From an uncultured Alphaproteobacteria bacterium (GTDB taxonomy: Bacteria > Pseudomonadota > Alphaproteobacteria > UBA8366 > GCA-2717185), in assembly GCA_943788635.1 (NCBI GenBank), contig CALSRA010000054.1:1-40994 (forward strand): DNA of 40,994 nucleotides, read 5' to 3'. Positions 1 to 7,822 of the stretch are shown piece by piece (the first letter of the stretch is position 1; every line of letters starts with the position of its first letter). Under the pieces are notes generated by a model that worked only from the letters and a program-made list of their open reading frames with translations, had not been told where the DNA came from and ran no database searches. A program made the translations under genes and the position numbers.

Positions 1-999
1 GCGGTTGCGCCGAACGGCGATGTCTTTCTGGCGCAGTCCCGGATCGATGAAGTTACGCTGTTGGTCGATACCGACGGCGATGGTCGGGCCGACGTAATCA
101 CACCTTTCATCAATGGGCTCGATGGCCCGCACGGCCTGGCGCTGGATGGTGGCTTTTTATATGTGGCCGATTTACGTGGTATCTGGCGCGTTCCGTATCT
201 TGCCGGTCAGCGTTGGGCGACGACTGCCGCGGAGCGGATTACATCGCCGGGCGCGTTTGGCGATTCCGGTGGCCACTGGACGCGAATTATAGCCTTCAGT
301 GCAGACGGAAAGCATGTGTTTGCCGCAATTGGCAGCGCTTCGAATATTCGCGAGGAGGCGTCGCCAAGGGCTACCGTTACCCGTTTTGACCGGAATGGCA
401 AAAATGGCAGAACCTTTGCTACCGGCCTGCGAAACCCAGTCGGGATTGCGGTGCACCCGGTTACAGGCGCGTTATACGTTGTTGTCAACGAGCGCGACGG
501 GATGGGGGACGGCCTTGTACCGGATTACCTGACCAGAATTGATGCCGGTGAGTTCTTTGGGTGGCCCTACGCCTATATCGGGAAAAATCCACAGCCGGGT
601 TTTGCCGATCGTCGCCCGGATCTTGTTGCGAAGAGTATTGTCCCTGATGTGCTGTTTCAGTCGCATTCTGTGCCGCTTGGCCTTGTTTTCGCCAACAGCG
701 AACAGTTTCCGGAAGATTGGCGCGACGATGCATTTGTCGCCCTGCACGGTTCTTGGAATGCGGCGCAACCGACCGGCTAAAAGGTTGTGCGGGTACCGTT
801 CAAGGATGGGCGTCCAACGGGTGGATACGAAAACTTCGTGACCGGGTTCTGGGTTAATACCGTTGCCGGTTGGACCGGGTCCAAATCCGCGCAGGTTATT
901 GGCCGGCCGGCAGGGCTGGCATTGTGGCGGGATGGAAGCCTTTTGATTGCCGATGACGGGGCAAACGTAATCTGGCGGGTCCGGAAATCTGCCCAATGA
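1..999 (+). pseudogene. PQQ-dependent sugar (glucose/sorbosone) dehydrogenase-like gene, 5'-truncated by the window edge, in-frame TAA stop
   Basis: The reading frame is open from base 1, so the true start lies outside the window. The protein resembles soluble or periplasmic PQQ-dependent aldose/sorbosone dehydrogenases, beta-propellers that oxidise sugars. Family features visible are the calcium-loop-like DTDGDGRAD, GLDGPHGLAL, the ATGLRNPVGIAVHP segment, NERDGMGD, and HGSWN near the C-terminus. Frame 1 meets a TAA at 778-780, directly after HGSWNAAQPTG, and continues without a frame change as KVVRVPFKDGRPTGGY to the TGA at 997-999, ending in the usual last propeller strand (GSLLIADDGANVIWRV). 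Homologues, as I recall them, read PTGYKVVRV here, so the stop probably replaces a Tyr codon (TAC/TAT to TAA). Without the last 70 or so residues the propeller could not close. It is either a recently inactivated gene or a one-base sequence error. Confidence 0.8.
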
Positions 1000-1114
1000 A
1001 ACTGAAAACGCCTCATTTTTTAGCCTGTTAACTAATATCTTTAGGGCTTCATTAAGGTCCATTCACTAACTTCCCCTGTATCGAAAGTTGTTGAACCAAG
1101 CCGAGGAGAAACTG

Positions 1115-1333
1115 GTGGCTATAGGTGAAGTTGCAGGATCGACCGCGTCGGCGACGCTCTCGTCGACACAGTTAGGCAGCACGCAGCGCGCAGGTCAGCA
1201 AGAATTGCAGGCATCCGCGAAGTCAGGTGCTGGATCAGCAGATTCAAGTGAAAGTTCTGCCGCGTCCAGCTTGAATAGTGCCGGATCTTCAGGTGATCCA
1301 TCTCGTGGCACGCAATTGGATGTTAGTGTCTAA
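1115..1333 (+). CDS. Small Ser/Ala-rich low-complexity protein, unknown function
   Basis: A 72-residue ORF starting at GTG (1115) with a good Shine-Dalgarno sequence GAGGAG (1103-1108) six bases upstream. An in-frame TTG at 1088 would add nine residues but lacks such a site. The protein is extremely rich in Ser, Ala, Gly and Thr, with no cysteine or aromatic residues, no signal peptide and no membrane segment, so it is probably disordered. I do not recognise a family. It stands alone between the sugar dehydrogenase remnant and the NUDIX gene. The ribosome binding site and the lack of a better ORF on either strand support it, but composition alone cannot prove it is translated. Confidence 0.45.
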   Translation: MAIGEVAGSTASATLSSTQLGSTQRAGQQELQASAKSGAGSADSSESSAASSLNSAGSSGDPSRGTQLDVSV

Positions 1334-1391
1334 TTCGGAACCAACAATCCCGCTATCTGCGGGTTGCCGATAATAGTTGATTGTATCACTT

Positions 1392-1417
1392 GTCTGGATC
1401 GCTTCGGCGATCCAGAC
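1392..1417 (+). other. 11-bp perfect hairpin with TTCG loop just upstream of the NUDIX start
   Basis: Bases 1392-1402 (GTCTGGATCGC) pair perfectly with 1407-1417 around a TTCG tetraloop, a very stable RNA fold. It ends seven bases before the ATG at 1425, where a Shine-Dalgarno sequence would normally sit, and no other ribosome binding site is visible. There is no T-run on either side, so it is not a standard intrinsic terminator. It could act in translational control of the NUDIX gene or as an mRNA processing or stability element. Confidence 0.6.
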
Positions 1418-1424
1418 TATTGGC

Positions 1425-2012
1425 ATGTCCAATACAGAAAATACAGCCGTTCCCAAATCCGGTGAAACGGTTCCCGGCGCGGGGCCGCGTGTGCGCACCG
1501 TACCGGAAGGCGATAACCGACAGCGACTGGTCTGTCCGGATTGCAACTTTATTCAGTATGAAAATCCGCTTGTGGTCGTCGGTGTCGTCGCGACCTGGGA
1601 AGACCGCGTTCTACTGTGCAAACGGGCGATCCACCCCCGAAAGGGCTTTTGGACCATACCGGCCGGCTTTCTGGAATTGCATGAAGCTGCCGCGCATGGC
1701 GCCATCCGTGAAACCCGGGAGGAAGCCTGCGCCGAAATCGAGATCGATGCGTTGCTGGCGGTTTATAATGTGCCGCGTATCAGTCAGATTCAGCTTATCT
1801 ATCGTGCCCGAATGCTGACGGGGGACTTCGCTGCGGGTGAGGAAAGCGAAGATGTGGCGCTTTTTAAATGGGACGATATCCCGTGGGATGAGCTGGCTTT
1901 TCCCTCGAGCCACTGGGCGCTGACGCATTTTGACGAAGTGCGGGATCAGGACGTTTTTTCTGCCCGCACGAATGCACTGGACAACGCCTGGGGCGAAATC
2001 TCGAAGGATTGA
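1425..2012 (+). CDS. NUDIX hydrolase with half zinc ribbon
   Basis: A predicted Mg-dependent pyrophosphohydrolase of nucleoside-diphosphate-linked compounds, 195 residues. The Nudix box is present: G-F-L-E-L-H-E, seven residues, then RETREEAC, which matches GX5EX7REUXEE except that the terminal Gly is Ala/Cys. Upstream is [23 protein letters not shown], the second half of the zinc ribbon common in NudC-like and ADP-ribose-type Nudix enzymes. Only one CxxC is present; the usual first CxxC is replaced by a polar leader. The start chosen is ATG 1425; the frame is open upstream to a TTG at 1377, but that would translate through the hairpin at 1392-1417. The stop codon abuts the stop of yciB on the other strand with no base between. 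Substrate cannot be assigned from sequence. Confidence 0.88.
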   Translation: MSNTENTAVPKSGETVPGAGPRVRTVPEGDNRQRLVCPDCNFIQYENPLVVVGVVATWEDRVLLCKRAIHPRKGFWTIPAGFLELHEAAAHGAIRETREEACAEIEIDALLAVYNVPRISQIQLIYRARMLTGDFAAGEESEDVALFKWDDIPWDELAFPSSHWALTHFDEVRDQDVFSARTNALDNAWGEISKD

Positions 2013-2594
2013 TTATTCCGGCGGGGGCGGATCGTCAGCTTGAATCTGGTGCCGCATGATCAATGGCGCCTGACTGGCGGTGAAGGCCAGTGTCAGCAGG
2101 ATTGCCCCGAAAATCTTGTAGTTCACCCAAACGTCGGTGGATTGCGTGCGCCAGACAATTTCATTGATGACAGCCATGACGGCGAAAAACATGCCGAACC
2201 GGAATGTCAGCGTATGCCACCCCTGGTCTGTCAGCTGCCATGCAGCGCTGAACAGGGGTTTCAGCAAAGGCTTCTTGAGCATGAGGCCCCCGAGCAGGAT
2301 GGCCGCAAACAATGCCTGCACGATCGTCGGTTTCATCTTGATGAAGCGCTCATCGTCGAAAAAGATTGTCAGTCCCCCGAATACGAGCAGGACCGCTGCG
2401 GTCACGACCAGGATTATCGGGATGCGGCGTTCGAAATAATAGGACGCGGCCATTGCCACGACAGTCGCGGCCATCATGGCGCCCGTTGCGGGAATCAGGC
2501 CGTATGTCAGGTAAGCGGCCAGGAAGATGCCCAGCGGGCCATATTCGATCGCTGGTCGCAGCCAGCTGGGGGATTTGCTTGTCATGTCTTCCAT
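2013..2594 (-). CDS. yciB: Septation protein A / inner-membrane protein YciB
   Basis: A 193-residue integral membrane protein of the YciB/IspZ family, implicated in cell-envelope integrity and division in enterobacteria. Recognisable family features are EYGPLGIFLAAYLTYGL in the first membrane segment, the MKPTIVQALFAAILLGG segment, the W-x-L-T-x-x-x-W pattern (WQLTDQGWHTLT), and NEIVWRTQSTDVWVNYKIFG near the C-terminus. About five or six membrane helices can be drawn. The start is the first ATG at 2594; a second in-frame ATG four codons in is preceded by GGAAG and could be the real start. The tail is acidic and proline-rich (DDPPPPE). It is convergent with, and directly abuts, the NUDIX gene. 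In many alphaproteobacteria yciB lies near ftsY; that gene is not in this window. Confidence 0.92.
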   Translation of the reverse strand: MEDMTSKSPSWLRPAIEYGPLGIFLAAYLTYGLIPATGAMMAATVVAMAASYYFERRIPIILVVTAAVLLVFGGLTIFFDDERFIKMKPTIVQALFAAILLGGLMLKKPLLKPLFSAAWQLTDQGWHTLTFRFGMFFAVMAVINEIVWRTQSTDVWVNYKIFGAILLTLAFTASQAPLIMRHQIQADDPPPPE

Positions 2595-2825
2595 ATAACG
2601 ATCTAACGAAGCTGCTGGTAGGCTAAATTTCAGGTTTGCCGCCTTTCGACGCGCATCCGGTCGATTTCAATGACACGCCGTGGGACGGCTGAGGCGCCTG
2701 ATGGTGCATCTTCCCGCCAGATTATCGCGGCTAATCCGGCGGTGATCCGGGGTTTCCATTAAACGATTCCGGCACGTCGCTTGCATCTGTATTACGGCAA
2801 TGTCGATGTGTCGAAAGGGTGGGGC
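2595..2825. other. Divergent intergenic region between yciB and a small unknown gene
   Basis: About 230 bases that must hold the promoters of yciB (minus strand) and of the small gene starting at 2826. I see no convincing ORF, tRNA or terminator and no clear consensus promoter. Confidence 0.4.
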
Positions 2826-3131
2826 ATGAACAGAATAAGCATCGTGGAACAATTACTGCGCGAAATGGCGGAGGAAATGCCGGTTTTGCTGCGGGCCTTG
2901 CCGAATGACGGGCTATGGCAGGCGATGGCAGCGGGTTTGCTGGCAAATGAAGATACGGACAAGCTGGCGGCAAGACTTGCCGATTGCGAGTCTGTTTTTC
3001 CGGGTGCGCCGGACTGGCGCGAAGTCTATGGCGAGATGCGCAGCATGGTTAATGAATGGCCGGTCGGACCCTATGCCGGCACGACCCCGGGAGATGTCGA
3101 TCATTCAATCGCCCTGAACGGGGCGCTTTAG
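2826..3131 (+). CDS. Small soluble protein, unknown function
   Basis: A 101-residue ORF starting at ATG 2826 behind a purine-rich AAGGGTGGGG ribosome binding site. The frame is open further up (alternative start about 2781), but that start lacks such a site. The sequence is mostly helical and acidic (SIVEQLLREMAEEMPVLLRALPND), with no signal peptide, membrane segment or cysteine-rich motif apart from a single Cys. I do not recognise a family. The last 27 bases overlap the end of the convergent multidrug transporter gene. The coding-like composition and the start context support a real gene. Confidence 0.6.
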   Translation: MNRISIVEQLLREMAEEMPVLLRALPNDGLWQAMAAGLLANEDTDKLAARLADCESVFPGAPDWREVYGEMRSMVNEWPVGPYAGTTPGDVDHSIALNGAL

Positions 3132-4628
3132 AAGATAAATGAATGGTATGACTGCGGCCGCGACGGCGGAAAACAGGTAAAAGGCATTGATATAGCCGAC
3201 CATTGCCGCCTGCCGACCAACTTCGTCGCCGAGCCGGGACAGGTTGCCCAAGCCTTCGATACTCCATGCGCCAACGACGCCAGGAAACTGGAACACCTCG
3301 TTGAACGGCGAGATATGTTCTGACATGACGGCGTAATTCACGCCCGAGTAATGGACGAAAGCCCCGACGCAGATTGAAATGAAGATGGCGCTTCCCAGGT
3401 TTCGGATCAGGTGGAAGACCGCTGTCGCTTCGCCCATTTGCCGTGGGTTCAATGTCGCAAATGTGAGAACTGTCAGCGGCACCCACAGGAAACTCATCCC
3501 GAACCCCTGGAACGCACTGGCCCACATGGCATTCCAGATTGTGACGTTCAGGTCGAACTGGGCCATGCACAACCCGCTCAGCGCCTGCGTACTGAAACCA
3601 ATGGTCAGACCGAGGCGGGGATCGATCCGGCTGCCAATTACCGCAACGACAATATTTCCCACGATACTGCCGATGCCCCGGGACGCGAGAACGATGCCGA
3701 CGATGGAATCCGGCACTTCGCGCAGGTCCTGAAGAAGCGGGGGGATCAAAATCATCGGCACGAATGAAATTGCCCCGAATATCAGCACAAAACAGAGACC
3801 CAGCGAAAAATTCCGGTCCAGTAGTAATCGCGGTGGCAGGAACGGGTGGCTTGTTGTCAGTGTGTGTATGACGAAAACGTACAGACCGAAGGCCGCGATA
3901 CATGATTCAATTATGATTTCCGGGGACTCGAGCCAGTCCAGCCGATCGCCCCGGTCCATGACAAGCTGGAATGCCGCGATCGCAATGGAAAGGGCCAGGA
4001 AACCGGTCCAATCCAGCCTCGTTCCCAGATTCCGGTGAGCGTCATGTATGAAGACCCAAACCAGGAAAACTGACAGAACACACACGGGAGTCGTCATGAA
4101 AAACACCCAGCGCCAAGTATATTCTTCCGCGACGAATCCCCCGAGCGTTGGCCCGAGCACCGGACCGCAAACCACCCCCAGCCCCCAAATCGCTGTGGCG
4201 AAACCGTGACGACTGCGCGGAAAGGTGCTGAGAATAATCGCCTGCGACACAGGGACGATCGGGGCGCCCAGAACCCCCTGTGCGACCCGAAAGGCGATAA
4301 GGGATTCCAGTGTCGTCGCCGTCCCGGACAAGACCGATGCCGCTGAAAACCCTGCAACGCAGAACAACATGACCGCGCGCCGTCCAAACCGGTTGGACAG
4401 CCAGCCGGACATCGGTGTCATGACCGCCGTGGCCATCAGGTTGAAAGTAACTGTCCAGGCGATCTGGTCCTGCGTGGCCGACAGCGAACCCTGCATTTGG
4501 GGCAGGACGACGTAGGAATTTGTCGTCGTCATGGCGAACAGCAGTGTCGCCAACGTAACCGTGCCCAAAATCAGGTAGCGCTGTATATCGGTCATGTCCG
4601 CGCCGGAGTCGGCGGCAGTCGCCGTCAT
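3105..4628 (-). CDS. DHA2-family MFS multidrug efflux transporter (EmrB/QacA type)
   Basis: 507 residues with about 14 predicted membrane helices, the size and topology of DHA2 (EmrB/QacA) proton-drug antiporters of the inner membrane. Visible motifs: the loop 2-3 motif A as GWLSNRFGRRAVML (residues about 75-90), the antiporter motif C as GLGVVCGPVLGPTLGGFV in helix 5, and TWRWVFFMTTPV following it, all typical of EmrB. EmrB usually works with a membrane-fusion protein (EmrA) and an outer-membrane channel; neither is adjacent, and there is no nearby TetR or MarR regulator. Substrate is unknown. The start at 4628 gives a short polar leader before the first helix; ATG codon 12 (MTDIQRYL) is an alternative. 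The 3' end overlaps the small gene on the opposite strand by 27 bases. Confidence 0.92.
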   Translation of the reverse strand: MTATAADSGADMTDIQRYLILGTVTLATLLFAMTTTNSYVVLPQMQGSLSATQDQIAWTVTFNLMATAVMTPMSGWLSNRFGRRAVMLFCVAGFSAASVLSGTATTLESLIAFRVAQGVLGAPIVPVSQAIILSTFPRSRHGFATAIWGLGVVCGPVLGPTLGGFVAEEYTWRWVFFMTTPVCVLSVFLVWVFIHDAHRNLGTRLDWTGFLALSIAIAAFQLVMDRGDRLDWLESPEIIIESCIAAFGLYVFVIHTLTTSHPFLPPRLLLDRNFSLGLCFVLIFGAISFVPMILIPPLLQDLREVPDSIVGIVLASRGIGSIVGNIVVAVIGSRIDPRLGLTIGFSTQALSGLCMAQFDLNVTIWNAMWASAFQGFGMSFLWVPLTVLTFATLNPRQMGEATAVFHLIRNLGSAIFISICVGAFVHYSGVNYAVMSEHISPFNEVFQFPGVVGAWSIEGLGNLSRLGDEVGRQAAMVGYINAFYLFSAVAAAVIPFIYLLKRPVQGD

Positions 4629-5078
4629 ATGGTGTCACGGCGAAGGGGGTAAACGGTCCCGAAACCGATCCGCTGATGGGCCCGCGTCATTTGATGCAAT
4701 GATTTATCTGTCAGTTCTGGAAAAATGTACGTAATCCGCCGAGATTATCACAATCTTGCCACGCGCGCTGCCGACCGGAAAGGGGGTTGCCAGTACGGAC
4801 TCGAACCCCAGGTAAAATGCGTATGGGCATTGTGTTGGAAAAGTGGAACCGCAATTCCGCCGGGAATCGGTTATGCATAAGCCAAATCGCATTAAACGTG
4901 GGTTATTCGGCTTGCGCCCTGATTTCCAGCAACGGTAAACTCTACTCAGGATAATGAATGTAATTCTCTCCTCCGGCTCTTCTTGCGGAGCATTTGAGCG
5001 TATGCGTCGATGCTCGCCATTGCTATGTGCAGCCGGGGGCGACATGGCGAGGTTACTTCTTTTGAAGGGAAAACGAGC
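4629..5078. other. Long divergent intergenic region upstream of the molybdenum hydroxylase
   Basis: 450 bases between the divergent transporter and molybdenum hydroxylase genes. No ORF reads like a protein on either strand (a long minus-strand frame here is the antisense of the hydroxylase). There is a weak inverted repeat around 4971-4993 and a T-arm-like string at 4797-4810 that does not fold into a tRNA. No molybdenum-cofactor riboswitch could be recognised. The ribosome binding site GAAGGGA for the hydroxylase lies at 5064-5070. Confidence 0.4.
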
Positions 5079-7361
5079 ATGAACGAGATCAAGAGTCCGT
5101 ATAAGTGGGTCGGCAAGAACAATATCCGTCCGGATGGTGTGCCGAAAGTCACCGGTACCGCCAAGTACAGCAACGACTACACGCTGCCGGGGACTCTGTT
5201 CGGCAAGATCCTGCGCAGCCCGCATGCGCATGCGCGGATCAAATCGATTGATACCTCTGCGGCGGAAGCGCTGCCCGGCGTCAAGGCGGTCCTGACCGCA
5301 GAAGATTTCCCGGATCAGAATTTCGATTACATCGGCCCCGATCGTGTCGCAGTCAATTTCTGGCATGTCACCCGAAACATCCTGGCCCGCGAAAAGGTCC
5401 TGTATGAAGGTCATGCCGTTGCTGCCGTTGCGGCAATCGATGCCTCTACAGCCGCCGCGGCCTGCAAGCTGATCAAGATCGATTACGAAGTGCTGCCGCA
5501 CGCCATCGATGTCGATTTCGCGATGCGGGATGATGCACCGCTGCTGTTTGAAGACATGATCCCGCGCGGTATCGAGCCGACACCGACCAAACCGTCGAAC
5601 ATCTCCAAAAGGCTCGAATTCAAGCTGGGCGATGTTGAAGCCGGTTTTGCCGAAGCAGACATAATCGTTGAAAAGTCGTTCAAGACTGCAGCGGTTCATC
5701 AGGGCTACATCGAAACGCATTCCTGCCTGGCGCGTTACGATGCCGATGGCCAGGGTGAAATCTGGAGCTCCAGCCAGGGCCACTTCGTTGTTCGTGGGCT
5801 GACGGCCAAGATCATTGGCATGAAACTGGCGGATCTGAAATGTAACCCGGCGGAACTTGGCGGCGGCTTCGGCGGCAAGACCGTTGTCTATGTCGAACCT
5901 GTTGCGATGGGCCTGTCGAAAAAGGCCGGTCATCCGGTCCGGATCGCCATGTCGCGCGACGAGGTCTTCAAGGCCACGGGGCCGACCTCCGGCAGCTCCA
6001 TCGATATCAAGATGGGGATCAAGAAGGACGGCACGATCACGGCCGGTCAGGGTGAGTTCCGGTTCCAGGCTGGTGCCTTCCCGGGTTCCCCGGTCATGAA
6101 TGGTTGCCTGTGCGCCTTTGCGACCTATGACATCGCCAATCAGCACGCGGTCGGTTACGACGTGGTCTGCAACCGCCCGAAAGCGGCGGCATATCGCGCA
6201 CCGGGCTCGCCAATGGCAGCGTTCGCCGTTGAAAGCGTCATCGACATTCTGGCCAAGAAGGTCGGCATGGATCCGCTGGAACTGCGGTTGAAGAACGCTG
6301 CCCATATAGGGACGCAAAACATTGCCGGGCCGAAGCTTGCGCATGAAGGCTATGCCGAAACCGTGCAGGCGTGTCTGGATCACCCGGCCTACAAGGTGAA
6401 GCTTGGGCCGAATCAGGGCCGCGGCGCTGCTTCCGGTTACTGGTTCAATGGTGCCGGTGAATCGGGTGCGACGGTTTTCGTCAACACCGATGGTACTGCA
6501 ACAATCGCGACCGGTAGCCCGGACATTGGCGGTTCGCGCCAGTCGATGGCTGCCATGGCGGCGGAAACGCTGGGCATCGATTACGATCAGGTCCGTGCCA
6601 CGGTCAATGACACGACCTCCGTTCCCTATACCCATGTGACGGGTGGTTCACGCGTTACCTTCGCAACCGGCCTGGCCGTTATCCAGGCGTGTGACAAGGT
6701 GATCGACGAACTGCGTGCCCGCGCGGCGATGATCTGGGATGTCGACGTCGAAGGCGTCATCTGGGAAAACGGGATGGCCAAGCCGGCCAGCCACAATGTC
6801 GGTGAGTTCGAGCCGCTTTCCTATGGTGAGATCGCGGCGAAGGCCCCGGCCACGGGTGGCCCGATTGGCGCCAGTGGCGCGGTCAATGCCGGCGGACAGG
6901 CACCGGGTTTCGCAACCCAGTTCTGCGATGTCGAAGTTGATCCGGAAACCGGCAAGGTCAAGATCCTGCGCTTTGTTGCAGCACAGGATGTCGGCACGGC
7001 CATTTCCCCGGCTTATGTCGAAGGGCAGATCCAGGGTGGTGTCGTTCAGGGCATCGGCTGGGCGCTCAACGAAGAGTACATCTATGATGATCAGGGCCGT
7101 CTTTCGAATGCCGGTTTCCTGGATTATCGCATCCCGGTGGCATCCGATCTGCCGATGGCTATCGAGCCGGTTCTCATCGAGGTGCCAAACCCGAACCATC
7201 CGTTTGGTGTCAAGGGTGTGGGTGAGGTTTGCATTTGCCCGCCGATGGCAGCGATTGCCAACGCCATCGCCGATGCCGTCGGCCGGCGTATGACGGAACT
7301 GCCGATGTCGCCACCCAAGGTTCTGGATGCAATCGACAACCGCGGCGAAGCGGAGCTCTGA
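5079..7361 (+). CDS. Xanthine dehydrogenase-family molybdopterin-binding (large) subunit
   Basis: A 760-residue Mo-hydroxylase large subunit of the xanthine/aldehyde oxidase family. These enzymes hydroxylate a carbon using water and pass electrons through [2Fe-2S] and FAD partners. Motifs: an N-terminal aldehyde oxidase a/b hammerhead-like domain (RPDGVPKVTGTAKYSNDY), SSSQGHFVVRG, the Moco loop GGGFGGK (about 261-267), AYRAPGSP (about 370), and the catalytic-Glu motif GVKGVGE (about 710-716, Glu716). AYRAPG rather than AYRCSFR excludes aerobic CO dehydrogenase. Start ATG 5079 follows GAAGGGA by eight bases; the frame is open further up but without such a site. The odd feature is context: no Fe-S or FAD subunit is adjacent. 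Instead a MoaD-like gene starts three bases after the stop. The substrate cannot be told; aromatic heterocycles, aldehydes or hydroxybenzoyl-CoA-type substrates are options. Confidence 0.92.
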   Translation: MNEIKSPYKWVGKNNIRPDGVPKVTGTAKYSNDYTLPGTLFGKILRSPHAHARIKSIDTSAAEALPGVKAVLTAEDFPDQNFDYIGPDRVAVNFWHVTRNILAREKVLYEGHAVAAVAAIDASTAAAACKLIKIDYEVLPHAIDVDFAMRDDAPLLFEDMIPRGIEPTPTKPSNISKRLEFKLGDVEAGFAEADIIVEKSFKTAAVHQGYIETHSCLARYDADGQGEIWSSSQGHFVVRGLTAKIIGMKLADLKCNPAELGGGFGGKTVVYVEPVAMGLSKKAGHPVRIAMSRDEVFKATGPTSGSSIDIKMGIKKDGTITAGQGEFRFQAGAFPGSPVMNGCLCAFATYDIANQHAVGYDVVCNRPKAAAYRAPGSPMAAFAVESVIDILAKKVGMDPLELRLKNAAHIGTQNIAGPKLAHEGYAETVQACLDHPAYKVKLGPNQGRGAASGYWFNGAGESGATVFVNTDGTATIATGSPDIGGSRQSMAAMAAETLGIDYDQVRATVNDTTSVPYTHVTGGSRVTFATGLAVIQACDKVIDELRARAAMIWDVDVEGVIWENGMAKPASHNVGEFEPLSYGEIAAKAPATGGPIGASGAVNAGGQAPGFATQFCDVEVDPETGKVKILRFVAAQDVGTAISPAYVEGQIQGGVVQGIGWALNEEYIYDDQGRLSNAGFLDYRIPVASDLPMAIEPVLIEVPNPNHPFGVKGVGEVCICPPMAAIANAIADAVGRRMTELPMSPPKVLDAIDNRGEAEL

Positions 7362-7364
7362 GCC

Positions 7365-7631
7365 ATGACGACACCCGTCCGCGTCCACGTCGTGTTCTCG
7401 GAAGGGTTCAGTAACCAGTATACGCATGGCGAAAATGAGTTTGACCTCGAGGTCAAGAATTTCCGGGGCATCATCAAGCAACTTGATGATCGCTTCCCGG
7501 GCCTCGGGGCGCATCTGGAGGATGAAACCTCTGTCGCCATTGACGGCCAGATTCACGAGAATACGGCCTATTTCCAGTCGATCCGGGATGGAAGTGAAAT
7601 CTACTTTATTCCCAAATTGGAAGGTGGCTGA
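7365..7631 (+). CDS. MoaD/ThiS-family sulfur carrier protein
   Basis: An 88-residue beta-grasp protein ending in Leu-Glu-Gly-Gly. The C-terminal di-glycine is the hallmark of MoaD and ThiS, where it is adenylated and converted to a thiocarboxylate that donates sulfur. The interior also fits MoaD: LDDRFPGLGAHLED, then SVAIDGQ, then DGSEIYFIPKLEGG. Its start lies three bases after the stop of the molybdenum hydroxylase gene, so the two are almost certainly one transcript. No moaE, moeB or thiamine gene is present, which argues against a housekeeping MoaD. A role in maturing this particular hydroxylase (cofactor synthesis or sulfido-ligand supply) is an inference from the pairing. It could also be a carrier for an unrelated sulfur transfer. 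Confidence 0.88.
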   Translation: MTTPVRVHVVFSEGFSNQYTHGENEFDLEVKNFRGIIKQLDDRFPGLGAHLEDETSVAIDGQIHENTAYFQSIRDGSEIYFIPKLEGG

Positions 7632-7653
7632 AGCAGGATATCAAGTCGCAAAC

Positions 7654-7703
7654 AGCGGCCGCCCGCATACCGGAAACGGTGTGCCGGCGGCCGTTTCGCG
7701 TTT
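7654..7703 (+). terminator. Large GNRA-capped hairpin after the hydroxylase/MoaD operon
   Basis: Bases 7656-7663 pair perfectly with 7686-7693. After one C-C mismatch, 7665-7672 pairs with 7677-7684 (one G-T wobble), closed by a GAAA tetraloop. A TTTCGCGTTTT tail follows. It sits 25 bases after the MoaD stop, so it is probably the operon's terminator, though the T-tract is interrupted. Confidence 0.6.
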
Positions 7704-7822
7704 TAAGGCGGCGTGGCGCCGTGGATGTATCGGGTTGACCCTTTCGATGGCGTAGGCAATCGTGGTCAAAGCGATGCAATGTTATGGCCGGAAAAGGTCT
7801 TATCCTGGGGGAGGAAATTGAA

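Noticed and set aside
1350..1364. CCCGC/GCGGG stem after the small Ser/Ala-rich gene as a terminator
   Set aside because: Only five base pairs and no T-run.
4797..4810. T-arm-like string (GGGTTCGAGTCC on the minus strand) suggesting a tRNA or attachment site
   Set aside because: Flanking bases do not pair into T-stem, acceptor or anticodon arms.
4704..6635. A 643-residue open frame on the minus strand
   Set aside because: It is the antisense shadow of the molybdenum hydroxylase gene; its product has no domain pattern, while the plus strand has all the family motifs.
5079..7361. Aerobic CO dehydrogenase large subunit
   Set aside because: The active-site AYRCSFR motif is absent; AYRAPG is present.
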